Shown: positions 1 to 12,614 of the stretch, piece after piece
Position numbering within the stretch: position 1 is the first letter of the stretch
Layout of the letters: the number at the start of each line of letters is the position of its first letter
From: Phanerochaete sordida
Taxonomy: Eukaryota; Basidiomycota; Agaricomycetes; Polyporales; Phanerochaetaceae
DNA length: 64,000 nt
Reading direction: 5' to 3'
Assembly (NCBI GenBank): GCA_019973155.2
Contig: BPQB01000018.1
Location: 434,001 to 498,000 of the forward strand
Program-made: the position numbers and the translations under genes
Notes under the pieces: generated by a model
The model's database searches: none
The model's input: only the letters and a program-made list of their open reading frames with translations
What the model was told of the DNA's origin: nothing

Positions 1-1
1 C

Positions 2-2583
2 TCGTGCACCAACTGCCGCGAGCGCGGCCTCAAGTGCGTGTACGTGCACCCGCCGCCGTCTCAGCTCGGTCTGCGCTCACCGCGCCCCCAGGGACGAGTT
101 CGCCGAGGTCAAGGCCGTCAAGCTCCTCCGGCGCGGACGGCGCCTCCAGCAGGCCGAGTGGGTCCCCTCCTCTGTCACTGTGCGGCGCGCGCGACGTGCG
201 CTGATGCCGCCGCGCTCCCCCGCAGGGCCGTGTATGGCAAGGTGCCGCCAGATCAGGGCAGTTTGCGCTCTGTCACGCCCCCCGCGAACGTAATCCCACG
301 TCTCGCGCCCGAGTTCTTTGACTCCTCGTTCTTCTGGCGGTTTCAGATCCAGCGTACGTCCCAGTGGCGTGTCCGACGCCGCCGCGCCTCACGTCTGCTC
401 CGACAGGTCCGATCCTCGAGCCCCTCGAGTTCCGCGAGCGATACCTTGGGTTCATCAAAGGCAATCCCGATGCTCTTCAGGTGCCTGGACAGCTTATCGC
501 CATGACGCTCGTCGTCTGGGCCGCCAGCTACGGCATGAACGAGTACGGCGTCGAGGACGTCCAGGAGACCGCGACAGAGGCCAGGCAGCGCAAGGAACGC
601 ATCAACGAAATGCTGCAGGAGATACTCTACCTCGTGGACATGCATGGAATCCTCCGCAAGGCATCGTGGGATGGTGTCCGACTCTTGCTTCTTCTGTTGC
701 CTCTTACACAGGGTAGGATTCATTCTGTCGCCCGTGTCGGCCGCGGTATTCACGTCCCACAGAGCTGCAGTCACCTATGGACCGCCTAGTGTGTCGCGTG
801 CTTTCTCATGCCTCTCTATCTTGCTGATATCTCCGTGGAGGTCATGTACGAAGCCACGCAGAGCCAGGTGTACAACCTGTGCAGCATCGCGTCGACTGCC
901 ACGATAAACAGCGGCCAGGGCGAGTTCATCGATGCTCTCGTCAGGGCGCGGGTGTTCTGGTATGCGCACATTCTAGACGGAGTTACGAGTGGACTTCGCG
1001 GCGGACGCTTATGGCTGTGAGTCTCTTATTCGGGTGCGCGCAAAGGACGAAATGACGCTCATATGTCCATTGTAGGTCCGACGATGATCTAGCCACCTTC
1101 GAGAGCACGTTGCCCTCGCGCACGGACAACACACCGGGATGTTCCATCTTTGTCTTTACCTTCCGATACGTGGCTGTGCCGCTGCGTATCTCCTCGGTCT
1201 GCCGCACCATCCACGCAGCCTTGACCGGCCCCAAGGCCAAGCAGCGCGACGGCGTGCAGGAGGAACTGCTCACAAAAGCCTGGAACAGCCTGGATCGCTG
1301 CTGGCACGATCTCGATGGCCTCCGGGAAATTGGTACAGCAGAGATTATCGAAGTCGACGACATGGAGCGGTTCATACACGGGTGGCAGGTGAGCTGCATA
1401 AGCTCGTTGCCAGACGGCTATATCTCATTCCTCTCACGCAATTCGCTCGGCAGATATTCATCTTCGAGTGCCGTGAGTAGCTGTGCCTATCGATACATCT
1501 TACGGAATATTAACCTGAATTGCAGATAATGTCATCCGCGAGGGATTGAAGGCCAAGCTGGACTCGGTGCTTTCCCAAGGCTCCCATGGACCCGATGTCG
1601 AGGGAGGCCTGGTCACGAGCCGCGACGGGCTGTCCCACCTCTACGACAAGGCACGGACGCGCTGCATCAACGCCGTGCAAGAAGTCGTCAAGATCATCCA
1701 GGGCAACCTCGGGTCGACCTTGTTCCAGTTCGACGCCTCGATCATCCGCGACGGCTGCTTCTTCGCGGCCTTTCTCTTGGCCGGCGAGAGCGGCTCGAGC
1801 AGTGACGTCGAGGCGTGCCTGCAGGCGCTCAACGAGATGCGCTGGGTCTTCTCCAAGAGCGAGGAGCGCATGCACACCGTGCAGATGGTGTGGCAGGCGC
1901 GGGTGCAGCAGGGGCGCGGCGCGGCGCGCACGCAGTCGGGCAGCCCAGGCGCGGGCGCGGGTGCGTCCTTCTCCCTCGACGACCTCTCCTACCCCACGGG
2001 CAAGGAGCCGTCGCGCTCGCTCACCATCCCGTCGCTCTCCGTCACGACCGGGCTCACGTCCCGCTCGCACCCCTCGCCGAACGCCGGCATCCCGCACGAC
2101 GAGGGCTGGACGTCCACCACCCTGTCGACCGACAGCGGCTCGCTCCACTCGCAGTCGTCGACGCACCGCAGCTCGCCGTCGGCCGTCCGCACGCCGCCCT
2201 ACGTCGGCTCGCCCCACCTGCACGGTGTCCCCCGCGCATCGACGTCCAAGGCCCCGCTCGTCGCGTCGTCGTCCGTTCTCATGCCTCCCACGAGCAGCGG
2301 CATGCGCACCATGTCCGACCCCGCATACTACTACGGCGCATACAGCGGCTTCCCCCTTGGGAACGCACCGCCGCACGCCTCGGGCTCGTCCCTCGCTGCC
2401 GCGTCCGCGGGCGGGATGCAGCTCCATCCGTACTCCGCGCCGGCCGCGACGAACTACCCCGCGGGCGGCGTGCCGTTCGCCGCGTCCGCCATGGCCGCGC
2501 AGGACCTCATGCCAGGCACGTCTGCGACGGCGTCGGAGGAAGAGGACGAGGCCCGCTTCGTCACCGACAGGTACTACGGGTGA
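2..2583 (+). CDS. Zn(II)2Cys6 fungal transcription factor, 3' part (5' end outside window)
   Basis: A nuclear transcription factor that probably binds DNA through a zinc cluster; its targets cannot be read from the sequence. The window opens inside the cluster: the last cysteines are visible as CTNCRERGLKC, followed after an intron (40-91) by a basic linker, VDEFAEVKAVKLLRRGRR. Further introns lie at about 158-225 and 354-406, then near 710-770, 785-840, 1017-1075, 1390-1450 and 1475-1525. The middle (407 to about 1950) is an alpha-helical region resembling the fungal-specific transcription factor domain. The tail (about 1950-2580) is low-complexity Ser/Pro/Gly/Ala, typical of an activation region. 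The last exon, 1546-2583, ends in a tyrosine-rich DRYYG and TGA. The family call is firm; the regulon is unknown. Several long ORFs overlap the GC-rich tail in other frames and are shadows. Confidence 0.85.
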
Positions 2584-4219
2584 CCCTTGGCGGCACGCGT
2601 GCCCCTCCCCGTGCTCCAGACCCAGCCGCCCCGTAACTTAACGCACACGACCGCTCTTGCCTCCGCACAACCCGGACTCGCCGACGGACACGTATCGCAC
2701 ATCGCGCCCCTTGTTGTCGCGCACTATCTTATTTGCTGTCTTCGCTATCGCGCTCCGTGCACCGCTGCTGTCCTCGCCTAGCCTAGATACAGTACCAGCC
2801 TATATTCTAGACTCGTACCGGATGCCACATAATCTAGCTAATCCCGCTTTCTTGGCCTTACACTCTAGTGCGAGCTTCCCCGCCTCTGGTCTGCGCGCAT
2901 CGCCCGTGTCCGTTCCTAGTGAGCACCGCCTCTCGTGCGCTGCCACGCATGGCCACACCGCAGGGTTAGCCGCCGCCTCCAGGCCTGCGCGTCGGTCGGA
3001 CGCGCGACGCAGCAGAGCCTGAGCATGCCAGCGGCGCGCGCCCGTCGCTGTTAGGCTCTGGGAAAACACAAGGCCAGCCATCCTGGTTCCTGCAGCGCGG
3101 CGTGCCTTGCTCTGGCCCCCGGAGGCTGTCCGCCCGGGGGCTCCCAGGGTGGCGCCGCCGGAGAAGGGGAGATCCACGATTGGAGTGCGGAACGTGGCGA
3201 GCTTCGCGGGCTGGGCCATGACAGCGTGCGCGCCCGGCGCGTCAGATGGGCAGGTCACGCCGCGCGCGCAGATGCAGAAGCAGCATCGCAGCAGGGTGCG
3301 GTGTGCGGCGAGATTGCATCGGTGTGCACTTGGCCTGCGCGTGGCGGGCGATCCCGAGGAGGCCTGCGACCCGCGGTGGCGGGCAAGGCCTGGGCCGCGT
3401 GCGGGCCAATCGCAGGCGCGAGATACGGAGGTCGACAACAGGGCAGCAGGAAGCAATTTACTGTGCTGATCATGGATTGGGTGGCAGGCGAGCACGAGCT
3501 TATCCTGAATTGATGTCGAGGGGCCGGGGGCGTGCGTCGTCCAAGGGCCAAGGCCACGGCACAGCGAGTGCTCGCCGAAGACCGAAGAGACCGAGAGCTA
3601 AAGACGAATTCGCGGTGGGCGAGGGCAGAGCGCGGCGGGAAAGCAGTGCTGGCCAATGATATATTGCGACCTGCGACCCGAGCTGCGAGCTACCGCGGCG
3701 ATGCATCGCGCGGGGGGACGCGGGATTGGCAGATCTGGCGCGGGTCGCCAGGGTTCTGCGCTGCCCATCTGCCGGGTCGAGGAGGCTAAGCGGGTGGAGC
3801 CTGCATGCAGGGCTGGCCAGGCACGGGCGCGCGATGCATCGTATGTTTTCTGGCTGTCGCAACAAAGCTTGTGGGAGACGCCAGGAACGCTGGCGCACGG
3901 GAAAGCGCACACGACTCGTACACAATCACCGCCCTGGACACAGCACGGGACAGCGCGACGGTGCCTCGTGCACGGGCTCCGCCAGGCAAGGTTTTCCACC
4001 AACCGCGCGAGGACGCTGAGGCCGGGGCTGGGCTGAGGCTGAGGCGGAGGCGGCTGGGGCTGGGAGCAGCGGGCCTCGTTCCTTCTTACCTTGCCTCTTT
4101 GGGCCGATCGACGGGTCCCGTGTGGGGTTAAGGTTCAGTCAGTGCTGCGCTTTGGGCCCGAGCCGCTGCGGCCGAGCGAGCACATCCTCGACATTGACTA
4201 CCACCATCCCTAGCCGCAC
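2584..4219. other. Intergenic stretch, no gene recognised
   Basis: About 1.6 kb between the transcription factor and the zinc-ribbon gene. The first 250 bases look like a 3' UTR with TA-rich tracts (for example around 2785-2815). The rest is GC-rich with many short overlapping ORFs in all frames, none with a recognisable domain or a consistent exon chain. The last 100 bases are presumably promoter and 5' UTR of the next gene. Confidence 0.5.
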
Positions 4220-4827
4220 ATGCTGGATCTCATCTGTACGTCCCAGGTAGCATTCCTCGCCCACGCGCCCCCTCACAGCCTCCTTTTCCAGTCTGTCTCC
4301 CCGTTCTAGGTACGTCGCCCGGCCCCGCCTCTCGGGATCCCGGTATCCTGAACATACTCGACGTCAGTCGGCTGCCAGACCAAAGTCAAGCCTGAGGGCG
4401 ACACCGCACCCAGGATTTGTCCCAGGTGCAACAATGGTCAGTCCGACGCCTTTGTCCCCTTCCGGAAAGATTGAGGCACTCACCCCTCCCAGCCGCCGTC
4501 TACCCCGCCAAGTCGCGCATGTGGTTCGAGCTGTGCTTCGTGCCCCTGGTCCCCATGAAGTCCAAGCGCGTCTGGATCTGCCCCATCTGCCAGTGGCAGC
4601 TCCCCATCCAGCCAGGGTACGCACTAGCACTGCACTGCTCCGCCCCCACCCTGACCAGATCTACGTCCAGGTGGCAACCGCCGGTCGTCGGCGAACAGCA
4701 GTACTACCCCCAGCAGCAGCAGGCCTTCATGAGCCCCCAGGCCTTCCAGCCCGGCTATGCCCCAGCATACCCGCCCCAGGCCGGATATCAGTCGCCACAG
4801 CCGACGCCGGGGCACAAGCAGATGTAG
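4220..4827 (+). CDS. Small zinc-ribbon protein (zinc-ribbon 15 type)
   Basis: A 131-residue protein of unknown biochemical role, assembled from five exons that keep frame exactly: 4220-4235, 4292-4309, 4368-4436, 4493-4616 and 4659-4827. The N-terminus is short and hydrophobic (MLDLIFCLPVLVGCQTKVKP). Four CxxC-like half sites follow: GCQTKVKPEGD, CPRCNN, WFELCF and CPICQW. Together they form the zinc ribbon of a conserved fungal family in which WFELCFVPLVP and a VWICxICQW block are hallmarks. The C-terminal 45 residues are rich in Gln, Pro, Tyr and Gly and look disordered. The start is chosen because it gives the conserved hydrophobic lead into GCQTKVKPEG. Family assignment is from memory of the pattern; function is not known. 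Confidence 0.85.
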
Positions 4828-4944
4828 TCCCCCCATATACGCCTTTTCCTTGCTCTCTGTATCAGTAGCCTCTCTGTATCATGGATCTGTATATTTCGCC
4901 CACACCCTAGGCCTTGTAATCACCTTCTATACACCTATGCCTAG

Positions 4945-6643
4945 CTAGTACTTCGCTGCTCTCCTTGCCACACACGCGCTGATGACGACCGTGAGCACTC
5001 CGCCAAAGACAAAGCCTCCTGCCGCTGAGATACCGCAGATCGCTCCTTCGCTAATGGCGTATCTGTGATGCGTCACCTTGCCTAGGACAGGGGCCGGAGG
5101 CGTAGGATCATTGCCCCGCGCCAGTCGGAAGTTCGCCAGGGATGTCTGAGGATCTGTCAGGCCGTTGAGACCGACCATGGGGTGCTGAGTACTGTTGCCG
5201 AGATGATGCACGATGTACACGTTCTGCACGGCGCAAAGTCAGCCCTGGGCACAGCGCGTAACAGCGCGCAGCGGACGCACGCGGAGAAACGTGTCGCCCA
5301 GCAGCCAGTCGCCCGAGGAGACCTGGAAGGCCGGCCCGTACGTAAGTACGGGAGAGCCAGGAGCGCCAGCGGAAAAACTTACGTCGTCGTTGCTCTGGAT
5401 GCCGCCCATGCACCAGTCGCCGTCGCGCCCGCCTTCGAGCCAGCTGAGGTCCGCCGGGTCGATCGCGTACTCCTTCGCGCCGTCGCCCGCGCCGAGCACC
5501 ATGCCGATGACCATCGCGCGGTCGCAGCGGACCTGCCAGCCCGAGTCCGTCTTCCGCGCGCCGCCTATGGACTGCCAGAGCCGGTCGACGTCCGCCGAGG
5601 GCCCCAGGATGAGCGTCGTCCCAGTGTCGAAGATGGCGATCGGCGACGGCGCGCGCGGCACACGCGAGTCAGAGACGTCGAAGGAGGTCCCGTTGACCGT
5701 GATCGCGTGCAGCGGGACCTTCCAGTAGTCGTACGCGGCGTGCCCGGCAGAGTAGACGTCACTGAACGCAAAGTCCGACAGCGAGTCCGAGTACGCAGGG
5801 TCGAGTTCGCCGACGGTGAAGGACGAGCCGCCGCTGTCGCGCCCCAGTCTGACGGCGAAGTAGCGGTCGGGCTCGGCGAGCGAAGAGACGAGGTTTTCGA
5901 GAAGCGTCCGGCCAGAGGTGTCGGGGATCGCCGCCTCAGTGGGGAAGGAGAGCCCGAGGATGCCGCTGTTGCCCGTCGCGGCGAGCCCGAGCCCCGCGGT
6001 CTGGTTCGCGAGCGCTGTCTCTGGCGGTGAGCGGGCCCGACGCGGCGCGGGAACGTGGACGACGCACCGAAGACCTGCGAGAGCACCTCGAAGCGCCCCA
6101 GACCAACAGTCTCGGTGCCGATGACGCCGGACACCTCGCCCAGGAGATAACGGAGCTCGAAGGCGGTGGGCGAGAGATCGAGCGTCGGCGTCGGCTGGTA
6201 CTTGGGAACATTCGAGCAGTCGTCCTCGGTGCAGCCAGACGATACGATCCACTGCGCTGGAAATGAATCGACGTGCTGCACGGCGGCGGGGTGCTTACCA
6301 GGTCGGACGAGCCGGTGTCTAGAAGCACGAGGAAGTTCTGTGCGCCGATGCTGCGTCCGGCAGTCAGTGTTCAGTGTCGTCTGCCACGGAGACGGCGGCA
6401 TACGCACTCCATACGGGCAAGGTAGGCGCTTTGGCTTCGACGTCAGGAATGCACCAGAAGAGCTGGAAGAAAGTGTACGCACAAGCCATTGACGTCGGAA
6501 ACGGAGACGTTGCTGCTAAACAGACTCGGCGGGCTAGCGGGCTGCTGCTTCGGTACGCGGAAGAGCGGAATAGACTGGCACGCTGCGGTGCGGAACACAG
6601 AGGAAGCCAGAATGAGAGAGAATATACCCAGATATCGCCACAT
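4945..6643 (-). CDS. Secreted or membrane-anchored aspartic protease (pepsin/A1 family)
   Basis: A pepsin-like endopeptidase expected at the cell surface or in the secretory pathway. It begins with a signal peptide (MWRYLGIFSLILASSVFRTA) at 6643. The first catalytic motif is LLDTGSSD (about 6310-6330), interrupted just after by an intron that restores a Trp before IVSSGC. The second is FDTGTT (about 5615-5635). Between them lies the typical NSGILGLSFP segment. The C-terminal exon (4945 to about 5229) has an N-glycosylation-like NST, then a hydrophobic span (GAICGISAAGGFVFGGVLTVVISACV) and a short basic tail, so the enzyme is probably anchored as a type I membrane protein. Both catalytic Asp motifs are present, so it should be active. 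At least five introns. Substrate unknown. Confidence 0.85.
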
Positions 6644-7203
6644 TTTGAGAGGAAATCTTGGTTGAGTAGAGTTTGCCGGGACGAGGTTCAAGTCGCCTGG
6701 CTCTGGAAACGAGCCATCCTGAATTATCGAGGCTGGCTGGGCTGACTACCTCAGTCAGCATCGCAATCGGACTGGCACCGGAGATGTCTTCGGTGGTACA
6801 CCTATCTGAGCGCATCCACAAGGAGGGGCGACACTGCAGCACCTCCGTCGTGAGGGCGAACCCGGTTCGCCAAGGGCTGCTGCATGCAATTGCCTGCCAC
6901 GAGCTGAGAATACGTAAGAAAATAGCTGTGTCACTCACGCTGTAATTTCAGGGAAAATGCAGACGACCCTGCTGCTTCCAGCAGCGCTGCTAGCGAGGCT
7001 GAGCAGGACGGTTTGGTCGTTGTCAGCGTCGAACTCGCCGCTGCGGACGGTTGACGGGGTAGTCGGGGTCAGCGCGCGCCAAATACACGCGTCACTGCCA
7101 CCGCCCCATTCAACACCCTCCTTTACCCTTGTTCACCTCACCACCGCCAGTGCCCGCCCTCACCGTCTAGACATCGTCCCTCAACGACTCCAACGCCCTC
7201 GAC
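6644..7203. other. Divergent promoter region between the aspartic protease and YPT1
   Basis: 560 bases without a supported gene. The part nearest YPT1 (about 7085-7200) is pyrimidine-rich with CACC and CCTC runs, as expected of a basidiomycete core promoter and 5' UTR. Short ORFs here have no recognisable domain. Confidence 0.5.
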
Positions 7204-8276
7204 ATGCACACCAGCGAGTACGACTACCTCTTCAAGCTACTCCTCATCGGCGACTCCGGCGTCGGCAAGGTCTGTCGCAGCTTCCGTCATCCTACTCCTG
7301 GTACCTCGTGGTCTCTGACCTGCTCAACCGTTCTCGCAGTCATGTCTCCTCCTGCGGTTCGCGGACGACACCTACACCGAGAGCTACATTAGCACAATCG
7401 GTGTCGACTTCAAGATTCGCACCATCGAGCTCGAGGGCAAGACTGTGAAGCTTCAGATTGTATGTCTCCCGGTCTTCAGACGCAAGGGGGCGCGGGTACA
7501 CCGGGCGCACTGCGCGGTCTGGCACGGAATGAGGCCTGACGTGCTGCTAGGACCGTTTGCACTGCGCCCGGTGGACCCGTCGTCGATCCCGCGTCGTCCG
7601 CAGCGCTTCGGCTAACACGTTTTCCTTGCCTCCAGTGGGACACTGCAGGTACAGCCAGCCCTACAGGAGCGGGTGCACCTTTGCTGAACGCTGCTCGACA
7701 GGCCAGGAACGTTTCCGCACCATCACGTCGTCGTACTACCGGGGAGCGCACGGCATCATCGTTGTCTATGATGTGACCGACAACGGTGCGACTCGGCTTT
7801 TGTATTCGTCCTGCCCTTGGCTGACCCTCGCGCAGACACCTTCACGAATGTCAAGCAGTGGCTGCAGGAGATCGACCGCTACGCCTCCGAGGGCGTGAAC
7901 AAGCTCCTTGTCGGCAACAAGTCCGACCTGACGAGCAAGAAGGTCGTGGAGTACAGCGTGGCGAAGGTGTGTCAGACTGATGACCGTACAGAGGCCGAGG
8001 GCTGACCGTTATCTGCAGGAGTTCGCCGACCAGCTGTCGATCCCCTTCCTCGAGACATCTGCGAAGAACGCCACGAACGTCGAGCAGGCTTTCTTGACAA
8101 TGGCCAAGCAGATCAAGGACCGGTGAGCTTCCATAATTGCTAGTGCTCCTGACCCTGTCCTCATGTGTGATCGCTTCAGCATGGGCTCCACCTCAACAAC
8201 CTCCGGCACGGGCAAGTCGACCACCATCACCCCCGGCCAGACCGTACAGCAGAACCAGTCCGGCGGATGCTGCTGA
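7204..8276 (+). CDS. YPT1: Rab family GTPase YPT1 (Rab1)
   Basis: A small GTPase that controls ER-to-Golgi vesicle transport and autophagy. Seven exons join in frame: 7204-7269, 7340-7459, 7636-7648, 7702-7785, 7836-7966, 8019-8122 and 8180-8276. All G-box motifs are present: GDSGVGKS (P-loop), the effector region with [29 protein letters not shown] and ETSAKN. The C-terminus ends in GGCC for double geranylgeranylation. The RabF and effector sequence ([23 protein letters not shown]) is that of Rab1/Ypt1 rather than Sec4. Exon 3 is only 13 nucleotides and encodes WDTA. Length about 205 residues is normal. Confidence 0.97.
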
Positions 8277-8761
8277 GCTGTAACGTAATGACTAGTATGA
8301 TACCTCGAGTGTGCCCGCTTGGTGCCTAGGGCTGCGCGTCCGTGCATGTGAGTGTCATGGCGCGGAGTACTTGCTTTCCGTTTAATCTATGCATACAGCC
8401 TCTTCAATTGTTAGGACGCTTTCTCTTCCTTATGAATCATGTCATCTGGTTTGTTCCCCGCTCTCTACGCAATATATGGCTATCGGATATTTCACCTCGG
8501 CTGTCGCGCATGATGCACTAAACAGAGAACGTGCTCCGTCCTCTACGGCATCCCGCTGCATCGTGGTCAGGTCGAACGGAGGCAGCCCTTGCAGGCAAGC
8601 GGGACTCTCGCGCTCACGTGCAGGTCTTCTGCATTCGCGTCATTTGGGCGAAGAGCCCGGGTTTCGCCCATGCGAACTCCCTCAAATAGCCAGAGCTCAC
8701 CGGGATTTCCTTATCGCCTCTGTCTCAGCGACCACCATCTGCACAACAACTTTCGTCCACC
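8277..8761. other. Intergenic region between YPT1 and the Argonaute gene
   Basis: 485 bases. The start is the YPT1 3' UTR (AT-richer around 8285-8480). The last 60 bases before the Argonaute ATG carry CAACAA and CACC tracts like a 5' UTR. I see no gene or repeat. Confidence 0.5.
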
Positions 8762-11700
8762 ATGTCCGACCGCAGCGGCGTGTCTGGCACCTCCGTGTTC
8801 GTCTTCACGAACATGTTTCGCATCCGCGACCTGCCCAAGAAAGACTTTAACCACTACAACGGTGAGCTGTGCGCCCTCGACACCATCGATGGTTGTTGAT
8901 GGCCTCGCCCTGTCGTGACTTGCGTCGATGTCAACTCGCAGTCGGTACGACGCCACATGATGACCAGATGCTGACGGTGATACTGAACGCCTTATCGCCA
9001 GTGATCATGAAGCGGGTGCCCGACGGTCCACCCGCGGAGGTCAAGGTGCGCGACCGCCGCAGGGAGATCATCCACAAGCTCCAAGACGACAATCCCGCGA
9101 TCTTCACATCCCGCGCATCGTACGACGGCATGCATAGCATGTACAGCGTCGCCGAGATCACGCAGGAGAATGTGCGTCGTCCGCGCACTTGCCTGTTCGT
9201 CGGCTGATGGCTGTCAATGTCTTCCAGTTCAGCGTGAGCATGTCCAAGAATCCGAACGCCGCTAGAGGCTGGTTCGACATCGCTATCAAGCGCGTCAACA
9301 AGATCAGCCCTAGGTGCAGTGGTTGCCTGCGACTGCTGCTTCAGCCGACCTCGACTGACACCCTCCGCACAGTGACCTGAAGAAGCTCATGTCCCCGAAC
9401 GGCGCCAACAACGGCCAGGCGAACAGCGTCGCGGTCAACCTGCTGCAGATCATCGTCTCCCAAGCTCCTAACATGTAGGTTTCTTGCACCGTTCTGGCAC
9501 TGCATGTCTCAACATGTCTCAACATACATTCAGACGTCATAGGTTTGCTCTGCATTCGAAGTCTTTCTACATCAATGACGACAAGGTGCCCACCATCGGT
9601 CCCGGTATACAGCTCTGGCACGGATTTTTCCAGTGAGTGTTCTGTGATTCAGTTGCGATGGGCGTAGAAGAAGCTCAACCGGTCTTCAGGAGCGTCCGCC
9701 CCGTCCTCAACAACATGCTGATCAACATCGACACCTCATCGGCGCCGATGTAAGCGGATTGGATTGAGCCCATTCCCTGCTCTGAGCTGTGGCCGTTAGG
9801 TACAAGGCAGGGTCCCTGCTAGACGTCGCCATGGAGTTCATGGACCAGAAAGAAATACGCCCCTTCATCCGGCTCTTCGACGGCGACAGAGGTCCGTTCG
9901 CGCTTAGAACCCTCAAGAGCTTCCTCAAGGGTGTCCAGGTCAATGTCCCTCCCGGCGAGAAGAAGGTCAAGATCGAAGACATTGTGCTCCACGCTGGGTA
10001 TCTCGAGTTCGAGAAGGGAGCCAAGCAGATCAGGGTCATGGTACGCCACATCCGACTTTGTCGTGCGCCCGTCGTGCATTGAAGCGCTGCACAGGACCAC
10101 TTTATGGAGCACCACCGTTACACGCTCCGCAACCCTCATGCGTTTGGCGTTCGGGCGAACAAGAGCGCCGTCTTCCCCGCGGAGGTGTGCAGGATCGTCC
10201 CCGGACAGCTCTACAAGAAGAAGCTCGACGGGCGCGCTACCTCTGAAGTGATTAAGCACACGAGCATGAGGCCAGACGTGCGACTGGATAAAATCAAGAA
10301 GGCCGTTTCTTCGGACGTAAGGCACAAATTTTGTCTGGCATCATTATCCTCTAATGCGGGATCGTCTAGATCCTGGCTTACAGGAACTCGCCGTTCATGA
10401 GGGATGCCGGGATGAACGTCGACATCGATCCGTTGACGGTGCAGGGCCGTCGCATTGAGCCTCCCGCTGTGGTATATGGGGACGACAGACTTGCCGTAAG
10501 CATCGCCCCTCCGTGTTTTTGCCAGCTCTCTGGCACTGAGGCAAGATCACCAGAATATCCAGAATGGTGGTTGGAATGTGACCCGCCAGAAATTCCGAAG
10601 GCCCGCTACGATTGTCGCGTGGGCTGTCGTCACCTTTGATCCCGCGAGTTCAGGCGCAGTCACCGGGTTTGTTCGAGGTTTGTTACGGAACATGCAGCAG
10701 CTTGGTAGGTCTTAGTCTGTGGCCCTCGCAGAATTTACTGATAGTCGCACTGGGGGAAATAGGCATGAGTAAATATGAGCCCACACGATCTGAAGTTTTA
10801 TGGTGTTAACGATACTCAGAATTCAGGCAAGAGGAACCGGAAATTCGTGCTGGTAACGAAGCCAGGGTGAACCAGGTACGTCGGCTACCCTTACGGCATA
10901 CGAGGCTCTTACGGGGGACTTTTGAGCAGTCCCTCTTGGAGGCTGCACAGGCGTGCGTCAGCAACGTCCCCGGAAAACCGAAGCCAAGCTTCGTTCTCGT
11001 GATCCTACCTCAAAACGCAGGACCTTTGCGCAAGGCGGTCAAGCAATGGGGCGACATGATAGAGGGCATCCCGACACAATGTGTGGTGAGTTACACGCTG
11101 TTGTTTGGTGTCTACTTGACTCATTTTGAGGCGTTCTTTAGCGTGCGGGGAAGTACGAGAGACCCAGCGACCAATACCTGAACAACGTGGCTCTAAAGTT
11201 CGTGTATCCGTCGTCTTGTAGTGACATAGCCCTGATCATGCATGCCAGGATCAACACGAAGATCGGGGGTATCAACTCCGTTATTGCTGATCGTGTCCCG
11301 GCTGCGCAATTCCTCACACACTGTATGGTGGTTGGTAAGTGCTCTACTACATAAGCTAATGTCTACGGGCTGACGTAGACCAGGTTGCGATGTGGCGCAT
11401 CCCTCTCCTGGTGTCATCAGCCGGCCTTCGATCGCCAGCCTGGTGGCATCCCTAGACGAATGCGCGACCCGTTACCATACCGAGGTTAAGGTGCAACCCC
11501 CGCGACAAGAGGCCATCGATGATATTGGCGGTATGCTGCAGGTATGCCAGCTCGCGCTTTTATGATTGTCGTAAATAACATCGCCATTTGCCAGAGGGCC
11601 ATAGTGCAGTACAGAGCCTGCCGGAACAACTTCCCCGACCACATCATCGTTTATCGGGACGGGGTGTCCGAGGGCGAATACGTACAGGTCGAGAATAATG

Positions 11701-12614
11701 AGATTGCAGCCATCCAAGGTGCGGTCGACCGCTCGCAATACTTTCCCAACATGACCTAACGCCACCGAGCAGCGAAGCTCGATGAATTGGAGGTCGAACG
11801 CGGCCACAAGGCCAGGCTCGTGTTCATCGTAGTCAGCAAAAGGCGGGTATTCTCGGTCTCACCGATGGACTCGCTCTGAAATGTAATCCTGATGCTTCTT
11901 TCAGACACCATGTCCGTTTCTTCCCCAAGGACCAGTAAGTCCTTCTCCCCTCTGCTCACCATATATAACTCGTCTGCCCATGCCATAGATCCAATACAGA
12001 TAGGTCAGGGAATCTCCATGCCGGGCTGGTAGTCGACACAGGAATTGTGCACTCCACCTACATCGACTTCTATTTGCAGTCCCAGGGAGGCTTGAAAGGA
12101 AGTGAGTATATCGCAGTTGGGTCTGTGCTGCTCGGATAAGACTGAACATTTTGTCAGCCTCGCGTCCTAGCCACTATATCGTGCTCAAGAACAACGCCGG
12201 TCTGACAACGGATCAGTAAGGTGCTCTACGTTGTGCTCGATACAACACTGCTCAGTACATTCCCAGGCTCCAGCAATTGTCCTATGCGCTGTGCCATGTC
12301 TACGCCGCTGCGACGCGTTCGGTGTCCATTCCTGCACCCGTGTATTGTAAGTCCGGGCTCGGTACGGAAGCAACGTATGGTTCTGACGCATACCATCTAA
12401 TCTAGATGCCGACGTACGTGTTACGAACACAGCATGTCGCCACTGCCGCTGACGATTCTCCCCGCAGCGGCTCTGCGCCCGTGCGGACTTCCAGTTCAAA
12501 CCTGAACTGGACTTTGCGAATGACGGAGCGACCGACACTTCCGAGTGCGACCTCCAGAAGTGGCGCGAGGGCCTCGGCCAGGCGAAACTGAACCAGCAAA
12601 TGTACTTCATCTGA
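8762..12614 (+). CDS. AGO: Argonaute protein (RNA-silencing slicer)
   Basis: The effector of RNA silencing: it binds a small guide RNA and cleaves or represses matching transcripts. The chain runs from ATG 8762 to TGA 12612-12614 through roughly 15 or more short introns. Domain order: N domain (GTSVFVFTNMFRIRDLP), linker DUF1785 (HSKSFYINDD, about 9540-9615), PAZ (about 9800-10330), MID (about 10440-11200) and PIWI (about 11330-12610). All four catalytic residues of the DEDH tetrad are visible: D in VVGCDVAHPSPG, E in PPRQEAIDD, D in VYRDGVSEGE and H in SRPSHYIVL. The C-terminus QMYFI matches the usual hydrophobic tail that packs into PIWI. The N-terminus before the N domain is very short, without the Gly/Arg-rich leader seen in many homologues. 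Likely a QDE2-type Argonaute; catalytic competence is inferred. Confidence 0.95.

Noticed and set aside
1586..2641. Two long frames over the 3' exon of the transcription factor (both strands)
   Set aside because: They are shadows of the GC-rich coding exon; the true frame is fixed by upstream exons.
2584..4219. Several 95-230 residue open frames in both strands
   Set aside because: No domain, start context or exon chain supports any of them, and all overlap one another.
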